Positions 47,455 through 58,622 of a DNA stretch of 64,000 bases are shown here, in pieces. The position numbers and the translations under genes were made by a program. Below the pieces are notes generated by a model that searched no databases, was not told the origin of the DNA, and was given only the letters and a program-made list of their open reading frames with translations. Every line of letters starts with the position of its first letter. Position 1 is the stretch's first letter. The DNA comes from Bathynomus jamesi (lineage: Eukaryota; Arthropoda; Malacostraca; Isopoda; Cirolanidae): the NCBI GenBank assembly GCA_023014485.1, contig JAJOZX010009074.1, forward strand, positions 1-64,000. The letters are read 5' to 3'.

Positions 47455-50095
47455 ATTAATAATGACTAATTCCTATATAATCTTTATATTCAATTAGTCA
47501 TTTTTACATACAGTAAGGACCAAACTCGCATAACGCAAGTTATCTGTTATTCAATTCATATGTCCATGTCCTTTCTTGACCTTTATATTGTGTTATTTTT
47601 TTTTAATTGTTCCCTCGCAAGATACTCATGCTGACGTACATGTTCGAATTCCGCTGACCAACACGGAAAGCGGGCATCTAATTACGAAATCTCCTCTCTT
47701 GTTTACTTCTAATTCAAAAGCATGATTGTTATATATCGTTATGCGTGTTATGTATATATATATATGTGCCCATGTACTTTGTGTTAAATCTCAAAATAAG
47801 AGTTATCTTAATGTAAATATGAAACACTGTAAACTATAGTTAACTGTGGTCAATTGTAATTAACTACAGGGTGTCCCATAAGTCCGGCATCATAGGAAAA
47901 AATAATAAAAAAAGGCAAAACAAAAGCTTTTATTTACAGATCGTGCTCAATATGTCCACCATTGTTTACAATACACAAATTCAGACGTGATACCCAGTCA
48001 GCAAGCACACGGTGAATGATGTCAGGAGTAATGGTGTTACATGCCCCAATAATGCGCTGCCGCAAATGTTCAACACTCCTAATTTTCTCTGCGTATACCA
48101 GCGCTTTCAAGTGGCCCCCTCATCGAAAAAGAGGGGCCCTATGATGCGATCCTTCCAAATGCCACACTATACCATCACCCGAGATGCACCTTGTTCCTTT
48201 GAAGAGGTATACCAGTGAGGGTTGTTTTGAGACCAGTAGCGGGTGTTCTGTCGATTTACCTCACCATTTCCATAAAAAACAGCCTCGTCACTGAACAGAA
48301 TGGTGGACGAGAAATTGGCATCCCGAGAATATTGTTCCGTAGCCCATTCACAAAATTCCATCCGCCGGTCGGGATCATCTTCGCTTAATTTCTGTTGGAT
48401 CTGAAGTTTATATGGATGCCATTTGTGAGCCTGAAGAATGCGATGGATGCTACTTTTCGACACTCCTGTCTCGGCGGACAATCGCCGAAGAGACTTATTG
48501 GGACTTCTGTTAAAATGAGCCAGGATAGCAGTCGCTGTATCATCGTCAGTGGACCTCCTTGAAGCCGCAGTGGCGGCTCGTGACTAAAAATTCTAGGGGT
48601 GCTGTCTCTAAGAATGGGTTGAAATAATTACTGAAATAAAAGGATGAGCATTGAGCAATGAATAAAAGTTTCAAAAGTTATTGAAAAAGTTATTCATTGA
48701 GCTCATCCTTATATTGTTCTTGATTATTTCAATTGTAAATAAAAAATTTAGGGGTGCTGCAGTTCCGCAGTGCCTACCGACGAGCCGCCACTGCAAGTTG
48801 AAGGTCCACTGCGTGGTTTATCGTCTATGGATCCTGTTTCCTTAAACTTTGTAACAAGTCTGCCAACACAACTCTGTGTTATTGGCTCGCGGTCTGGATG
48901 CAGTCTGTTAAATTCAGCAGCGGCCTCTCTTTGACTCCGATTTCCTATGAGTAGAATTATCTGGATTCGTTCTTCCTTGCTCACAGACATTATGGCCTGT
49001 AGAAAGAGAAAAATATGAATTATGGTTTGTAGAAATAGAAAAATATGAATTTCTCCTATGATGCCGGACTTATGGGACACCCTGTATAATGATTTAATAT
49101 GATGTAATTAATGTACTTTAATGAAACTGTAATTAACGATAATAAATGAATGTGAATTTATTGGTAATTATGATCATAGTTATAGTAAACCAAAATTACA
49201 ATGTACTCAATGTCCGACCCGACATTATGTCGCCATTAGGAATGTATACGCGGCGATATTGTTATTATTTTTTATTATTATTTTTTTCGTTAGGCTAAAT
49301 TTTTGATGTGCTTTCGACTTTGCCAAATAATTGGTGACTTGTTCTTTTTAAAATTTCTTAATAATTTTCTTACATTTAGCTTAATAATGAATCCTAATTA
49401 AAAGTTGCAGTGTTCAAGTTTTGTATACATTCTCTCTTCGTTATAAAAGATGAAGTCATGTCTTGCCTAAGCATTTAATTGTAAATCTTAAACGTTTAAT
49501 TTTTGCTCATATGCATATCTTAGTATAAAGATGCATAGTTCATTTTCCACTTCTAATTAACTCGGCGGATCAGAAAAACAGCAGATCTGAAAATACGCGG
49601 TTTAAGATGAAAATATGGCTTCCTCTTCCTATATCCTGTTTATCTGTTTAACCATTGTCACAACAAAAAATTTACTTTATTTTTAACTATTGTGCAAAAA
49701 TAATACAGCCTTTTCAACATTTAATAATGATGATGTTAGTAGAATCTGGGTATATAAACCCACATAATTTCTTCCATGTTCATTCAGAATTAGAATCAAA
49801 GGCTGAGCACTACCTGTACATTTTAGCAGTAAATTACAGTAAGAAATAGTATTTATCTTCTCCTTCGAGCCTTGCTCTCTTCAGAGAACTTAGTCATTAA
49901 AATTTCCCGATATGTTGTAAGAAGAATCAGGGAATCTTCAGAGAATTTAGTAAGCCTCCCAGAATCATCCGAGCCACTATAGAAAAACTCCGAGAGTAGT
50001 ATAGAAGAAACTACTGCAAGTAACAAATTCGTTGCTGCCACCTAACTAGAACCCCCGTCGACTTCGAACCAACCCAGGCCATAGACGGAGGGGTT

Positions 50096-50154
<59 letters not shown>

Positions 50155-53100
50155 CGTGAATTTTTACACTATAATAATAATGATGATGATGATAATGATG
50201 GTTAATTGATAATAGTTATAATTTATTAGATTGTTATTGATGATGTTGAGACTGGAATCACCAAGTTCTTTTCAGATCAAATAATGTTATTAATTAAGTT
50301 ATTAATTAGGTTGATTGATAGAATGAGTTTTCTTCCTTTATTAAACAAAATAAATGATTTATGAATGAGACAAAATATGTTGAAATTGAATGTGCACTTG
50401 TTTAATGACTTCAATACAATAATTACTTCAATATTAATAACAATATTAATATTAATATCAATATTAATAACGTAATTATTAGTCTTTATACAAAGTTAGG
50501 TGAATGACCCATGCCTAAATGGGGGCTGCACAAAGGGTGTTCACGTGGTGGTAGCTCTCGTGTCATTGTTCTTCGTAGAGAAAGAGTCGAGATGCGATGA
50601 GAAGTCCTTATAACGAAGTTGGTGTGAGGCAAGGTATAAGGACATGCCTTGAGTGAATCCTCGCGATGTGACGTCATCTTGGTCGTGATTGTGTTGATGG
50701 AACATAGCTAAAATATTTGAAAACGTCTCTACCACTACATACAAGAGGCGGTCAGAAAATAAGTTTACACGGCGTATAATTTCGTAACTAAACGACCTAC
50801 ATTGATTATGTTTGTATCAGGTGAATTCGTTAATCATTGTTGGCAACACTGCACGTCGATTCGGCTGCCATCTACCGTACATTGGCTATATGAGTCAGTT
50901 GAACATGGCGGCTCGACTGGAACAGTGCTCTGTCATTTCTGCAACGATATTCCGAGTCTGTCAGTGGTCAAGAATTTCTCGAGCGCATTGTCACAGGAGC
51001 CCAATACAGAACCCTGAGGAACGCCGCTCGCTACATTAGCCCAAGAAGACTCGACTCCATCAACGACCACCCCTCTGTTTCCTACCTCGCGACCACTCTT
51101 CTATCCAATTTATTACTACACCCCTGATCCCATGAGCCTTAGTTCGACTATTCGATCCCTAATTATCGATTCCAGTAGCTTACCTATAACAGACGTTAAA
51201 CTGATTGGCTTATAATTTCCCGCAGCGCCTTTATCGTCTTTCTTAAAAATAGGTGTTACATTTGCTAACTTGAAGTTATCTGGTACGCACACTTCAGAAA
51301 TAGACGCATTAAAATTTTTTGTTAGCGGCACAACAATGCTTTCTTTTAATTATTTTAGTTTTATGGAATATATGGAATCCGGCCCCGATGATTTAAGCAT
51401 TTTCATTTTACAAATATAGTGCAGTTCCTCCCTTTCACTCACCACAATATTATCTAAAGTATTACCATTATCAAAAGGTATTATGTCTATGACCATACGG
51501 ATATTCGTTACATCTTCTTTTGTAAAAACTGACGTAAAAAATTCGTTTAGCAGAGTAGCCATTTGCTTGTTTTCAGTGCTAGCTCCCCGTCAGAATTTTT
51601 CAACGGTTCCAAGACGCTCCTTACCGGGTTCCTATTATTAACGTATTAAAAAAATTGCTTGGGGTTTTCTTTGCCGTCACGAGCTATGGAAATTTCAAAA
51701 TCGCGCTTGGACTTTTTTATTACGCTTTTCGCTTCTCGCCTTAGATATGTAGTTGTTTCGTAACCAAAAATTGTTTTTATCGCACTTACGTAGCCTATAA
51801 GCCCTATCTCTACTCTTTATAATATTCCCTACTCTAGAAGTAAACCACAAGGGCTTGTTATTTACTTTCGGGTTTCAGTACTAAGCCACGATTCATTTAT
51901 CGCAATTAAATCAGTCTTTGCAAGCAATTAAAGAAAAAAAAATTTTAATTTTGTTTCGTAGGCTACAAGCATTTAAGGATAGAACCTTCAAATTGTATTA
52001 ATCCTAATTTGAAATTAAAAATTGTGAAATTATAATACTGAGATACAGGGTGATCCGGAGTTATTTCTGGAACACCTCTTTGGATCACTCTGTATATTCT
52101 TGTGGAGGACAGTAATAATAATATTGAGTGTATTTATGCCCCGCCAAATAAATTTTGGGGTCGGTAGTGGATTGAGCTTGTCCATTCGTTTCTCACACTT
52201 TCGCGTACGCGCCATACATAACCTTTGAACTCAAAATAATAAATTTATAAAATTTTATACACGCGTGTATCACAAGGCGATATATCGCAACCCAACGTTA
52301 AGATTACAAATATTGTTCCAATTATCCAAATAAAGTAGGTAACAAAGTAGTGAATGTTGCTTTCAGTGACTAATTTATCATATTGGGGCAAATGAGACGT
52401 AATGTGGACACTCTAAATACGCACTTACTATAGATATGACTAGGCATGAGAGTTCTGTAATTTTATATTCATTTCAGTAACACAAATACATTTATCGTAA
52501 TATTAGCCGACTGGAAGCAAAGTAATACTTAGCTCCAACTGCAGTTTTAGAAGGAAATATATACTGCTGAACGTAATTTTCTGGACAGCAAACCAAATTT
52601 TATTATTTCATTAAGCCCACTCTAAAGCCGATTTTAAATGGATAAACTCCTGTTGGCACGTAAAGGAACTGACCCGCGATTTGGAAGATGAGCATGTGTT
52701 TATGGAGATTTGGCTACTGTGGACCCGAGTTTTTCAACTCTGCGCTCAACTAAGGAAGACCCCACTCATAGTGCCAAAATATTTTGTTTTCATGGTCATT
52801 ATTTTGTGTGTACATTAGGAATTGATGTTGGTAGGCAAATTTAGAAAATTTAAAAAATACTTTAGTCGAATTTCCATAACTACAGAGAATTTCTGCAAAT
52901 GAAAAATATGAAGAAAAAGACGCTGCGAAAAATACATAATTATTACATGCGGTATCGACCATGGTTCTTAGTTCATCGTCAACGAAAATTTGGCTGGTGC
53001 ATGGTGAGGGGTTTTATCATTATTATTATTATTTTCTGATCCATGTTTTCCATATTTTCTTAAACGTACTTTACAGCGAATGCGCGCGGTTTTCCGTAAT

Positions 53101-56100
53101 TATTGTAATTAGAGAGTAATAATATTTATATTTTTAAGGGTACATAAACAAATTAAATGTGAAGTTACTTTTCAGATTCCTAATGCAGACTCAAGTTCGA
53201 TGGTAGCGATGCTTCTCGAGCAACTGTTCGCCTCGAATGAGAGTGATCCCAGCATTTATCGGAACAGTTCTCCGGGAGGTTCTTTACTGCGTAAATTAAT
53301 GGCCCCTCTTCATGTCGGAGAAGACATTAAATTTGAAAATTTAAATTCTTTTATTATCGTAAGACACCCATTCAACAGATTACTGTCGGTATACAGGTAT
53401 GCAGTACACAGTATAATTTAGTTGGCAGTTGTAGTGAGGTAAATATGTAGATTAGGGGAATAATGGAAATGTAAAATGATGACAAGGGGTGTTGCAAAAG
53501 CCGCGGGGTTTTTTGTTTTTTTTTCAATAAATCTTTATCACATTTTTAAAGGGGTAATATTTTCTAAAAAAAAAAAAACATAAATTTATCGTGGTTTGTC
53601 CAAAAAGAAAATTGGAAATTCAGGTTTGTTAGTAACAACGTCGTATTCATATATTTATCATGACGTCTTATCATCGTTGCCTCGAGAGTTCTTATGGTAT
53701 CCGAGGAAGTCACATATCGCATCGCAAGCGCTGCATTCAGTGCGGCGTCGTGTTTGTTTGCTGATGTCGTTCGCAACGTCACACTCAGCTCAGTAATTCT
53801 AAAATCTATGTCGATGGTCTGTGCAATCTCATTAACTTGAAATGGATAAGCAAAACTCTGCAAATGTCTGTGAACACTGCTCAGAGATGGTCTGTCAAAA
53901 ATCCTGATAAAAACACCACGACTTTTGTAGCAGCCCTTTATAACTTTCAAAATTTTGCCAGTTTGGCAGATCGTCTCCATGACAATTAAGACTGTGCTCC
54001 TTTATGATTACAAGATGAAAATACTCTAGAATGATGGATGAATGTAGAAAAATATAAATACTGTTTTAAAACAACATCTAAAATGCATCCGCCAGTATAG
54101 CCTAGTGACAGAGCGTCAGGCTGTTAATCTGAAGGTCTTGGGTTCGAGTCTCGTCTCGGACTTCAAATTTCAGCAAATAAGATTCTTCTGTGGGCTTCCC
54201 TTGGTGGAGAGGTGGTTCGGATCCCGTTGAAAACTGTAGGTTCTCTCCGGCATATAACCTTAGATGTTATGAAAGAGGTTAAACAATCCAATTAATTATT
54301 ATTATTATTATTATTATTATTGTCTAAAATGCATTAAAATTATTATATTTGTATACTTAATTAGTGGAAGTAACACCATCTTAATGAAAATGTTTATCAC
54401 AGAGATAAGTTCACAACGAACAACTATGAAAATTCTACTCACGTTAATCTGTATAGAATAAAGTACAGCGCTGAAATTATCACGAAATATCGCAAAAACG
54501 CAAACATTTCATCTAGATACAACGATTTCCCAACCTTTGAAGAATTTCTTGAATACCTGGTAGACACACCTCTGAAACAGTATGACGCGCAGTGGCTTCC
54601 TTTTCACCTCGCATGTGATCTTTGCAACATCAAGTTTAAATCCATTTTGCACATAGAAACGATGCGAGGTACGTAAAATGAGTGCTCATTTCTTTGAAAC
54701 AAATTTTGATACATTATACGCACTACGTAGTCGCCTTTTGTTATTTGTTTAATGGGGCAATTAACAATTCCACGTCCCAAACAAAGCATATGCATTGTCG
54801 TAACGAGGTCCCATGCACATACGACTACATACCATAATTTTAAGCTTTATCTTTCTGTGTTTAGCAAATTTACAAGCATTTCTTCACAATCACACATATG
54901 TAAGTATTAGAAAATTACCGTAGCAAATTCTTCAGTTTATTTTTCTGATTTAAACCAAATGTTTAAGTGTTGAAGTCGCTGCGATACGATTGTTTCTGAA
55001 GTAACGGTTAAATGTCCAACTTGGTTAGCAAATTGCTTTCACGAAAAGTGTTAGTTCTTGATAAATACATACAGTATGTATTGTAGGTAATGAATGAGTT
55101 TGCCTTTCCATGAGGAGTAAGATTTCAAAATAACTACTATTTTTTTATGCATTAATGAAGTAAAAGTTTGTTTTAGGCAATATGAACAAAATAACAATTA
55201 GTCAATCGTTCACGCACGACCGTGCATAGACAAATTTTTTTTTGCCCCTGATAGCACTTCGCGGACGGCTTTTCTGGAGGCTATAACATTTTTCAGAAGA
55301 AACTACACCACACGCACTTTACACCGAAAGATAGAGGACGTCGTCGCGAATAATTTGATGTAAATCTCGAACAAATTTGTTCAATACAAAAAGGTTTAGA
55401 GCAAAGTTTGTGTGGCCAAACTGCTTTTCAGCTAAGTAAGATTTTTGTCCGCGTGAGTAGTACAGGCGCATTTGAGAAGTGTGTGGGTGGTGGTACCAGT
55501 GCCAAAGTGGGGTGCCGGGAGTGAGGGTGTCAGTGGCTCCCAGAATTTTTTTTTTAAATAAAAATTAGAAAAAAAAAAAAATGTGACGTCACACTATGAA
55601 CTTTAGCGACCACCATTTCAATAGTAGTAATATTTAAGGGCTATTAGGTATAGGGGCCACCTGACGCAGCACCCTGATACAATGCTAATATAAGGTTTAG
55701 GGGTACCAGTAACACAGAATTGGACGTATAATAATAATACTAATAAAATTACTACTACTAATAATAATAATACTAAAATAATATGAACTACAGGGGCCCA
55801 CCACCTCAGTGGTAAAAATTTTCAAAGAATATAAGGTATAGGAGTCACCGGTAACACAACGACACAATAAAAATATAAATATAAGGTATAGGGCCATCGG
55901 CAACACTGTCAAACACAGAATAATAATAACAAGATTAATAGTAATAATACTAATAACAATAATATTATAAATATAGAGAATAGACACCAACGACAACACT
56001 GATTTAGGCATAATACTAAAAAAATAATAATACTCGCCGTTGAATGACCTCGAACTCTATATTTTTAATACCGACCGCCTTATTTAATATTAAAACTTTC

Positions 56101-57248
56101 AAAATAAATTAATCACAAGTACACAATATACACTGAATACTCTGTTCGATATTAAGACTATCAAAATAAATTATTATTCACCAAATTTTAACACTTTATA
56201 CACTTCAAATATATAAAAATTCAAGACCTAAGTTTAACACTCATCCGTGCCCTATCAACTCTGAATAGAAACAGGTCTAAGCAAATAGTCTCTGCCAGAC
56301 AATCAGTAATCCATATGAAAGGCTCAAAAGGTTGAAAAGACAAAGCCTAAAAGCCAACAGGGATTGCCGCCTCCAGCCATTCATATCCTCACGGACCCAG
56401 AAATGACCCTCCCACAGAAGCAGAAGAGGAGAGCCGAAATCAAGGTCTCTGTAGGTCTTAGAATTTGTTTCGCTTTTTCTTTTAATTTTAAAAAGCTTGT
56501 GTAGTGTGTAAGATGCATGTATTTGTAGTGAGGAATAGAGAGAGAAGCGTATGTTTGAGAACATGCTGGACTGCTCAGAGAGTAGATAAGACACGTAAAA
56601 AGATCAGCTAAGGAGGACAGTAACAGGAAAAACGAGAGTTCCAGCACTCCCTGACTTCTGCCTAATGCCCCCCCCCCCACCCAACCAGAGTACTTCTCTA
56701 ATCGATTGGTGTCTATAATCTTCTGGTGATACATACATTAATCAAAACAACCATTCGAAGGTTAAGAGAAAATGAACCATTTCTTGGAAACCTACACCAC
56801 GGGTGACTAGACAAAACATTTCCAAAGAGAACCGTCACCGGAAATTTCAGTATTTACATACATTATTCAAAAATAAATATTCAATGGTAGGGTGAAAATG
56901 AAACGCGCAGTCTAAAATCCAATCTGGCATGCCACTTCCAGCCATTCACAATCTTAAAAGTTTAATAATAATAATAATAATAATAACCGTTGAACGACTC
57001 CGAACGGGTAAAATAATAATTTATAAATAAACACGTGTAAGTAAATAAATAGAAAAATTCTAATAAGGACAACAATAAATATTAAATTCTACCCATTAGA
57101 CTGTACCTTTCCTATGTGACATTCACCCGCGTAACACTTTTAGGATGCTTCTAAGCTTCAACTCATTTCCCAACGAGGTTGAAACAATATACAGTATGTA
57201 TGTACCAGAATGATGAAACGTGTAAACAAATATCTCGAGTAAAAAAGT

Positions 57249-57296
<48 letters not shown>

Positions 57297-57579
57297 CGCC
57301 TCGGTGGTGTAGTGGTTAGCGTCGCTGACTACGAATCCATCGGCCGGGATTCGAGACTTGGTGACGACAGCCGGCGCGCAGCAAAACCCAGCTGTTCATC
57401 CTTCCACACAATAATGAAAATGGTTGGTAGATAAATGGGTAACCTGGATGGCCCACTGATTAAGACGCTGGGCTGCTGGTGAGACGTGGTTCGGATTCCA
57501 CGTTAAACTGTAGGTCTAAGGTGGAGTGAAAAGCTTGACCTTCGTCAGAATGAACAATTCGGGTGGAAGCTAACCAAAG

Positions 57580-57610
<31 letters not shown>

Positions 57611-58024
57611 CTATATATATATAATATATATGTGTGTGTGTGTGTGTAAGAATCGAATAATAATTCTATCAAACAGTTGGACAGCCTCCGATATATGACA
57701 ACCATATAACCATACAATTTGTGTATCTGTGTATTGAAGGAGCTTATATTTAAATATACTGCCAGTAATTCACCTGTTTATAACTGCATCTTGATAAAAG
57801 CATAGAATATGATGGAGTGAACCACAATATTTTATTTGAAAACTTAAGGTTCGGTAAGATCCTACGCACATACAGATTTATCGAAGTTTTGGTATACCCA
57901 CCAATCTTTCACGTTTAGTTTCAGTAATGGTGTTCAGATGTTTTGGATCACCCTGCTGGTGAAACCTCAAACTTCAAAGCTGTACCAGACAGATATAGGA
58001 GAGAAACATCATAATCTTAAAACG

Positions 58025-58114
<90 letters not shown>

Positions 58115-58587
58115 TGTGTGTGTGTGTGTGCAACGATTCTGCTTTATTTGGGTTATTACTGCGTGGTCCTGTGATCTTGTACTGACGAGGTTCAACCCCG
58201 AGCTGCGTTCGCGACTCACCGTCATCTCACCTTATTTGCAGGATTTGTTGGAGTACGGAATTGTTTACTATCGTCATCATCCTGCCCTTGTACTCGTCTA
58301 CATATTGTTGTCTGAACTGCTTCATAAAATTATTATTCAGATTTGTTTTATAGATATATTAAAAGGCTTTTTAACTCGAGGTTTTTCTTTACACATTTCA
58401 TCATTCTGTTATATACGAGTATATTGTTTCAACCTCGTTGGGAAATAAGTCCGAGCTTAGAAGCGCCCTAAAAATGTTACGCGGGTGAATGTCACAGAGC
58501 AAAAGTAGTCTAATGCATAGAATTAAGAATCATCCATGGTTTACTGGTGGTTGCTGTCCTTATTAGAATTTGGAGCGTTCAACGGTG

Positions 58588-58622
<35 letters not shown>

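Noticed and set aside
52490..52550. Candidate missing sulfotransferase exon around GCCGACTGGAAGC
   Set aside because: The reading frame hits a stop after a few codons and lacks the PK-x-x-x-T-N-W pattern.
53564..53980. 138-codon minus-strand frame as a gene
   Set aside because: No motif, no promoter, ends in a poly-T run; may be chance or an old repeat.
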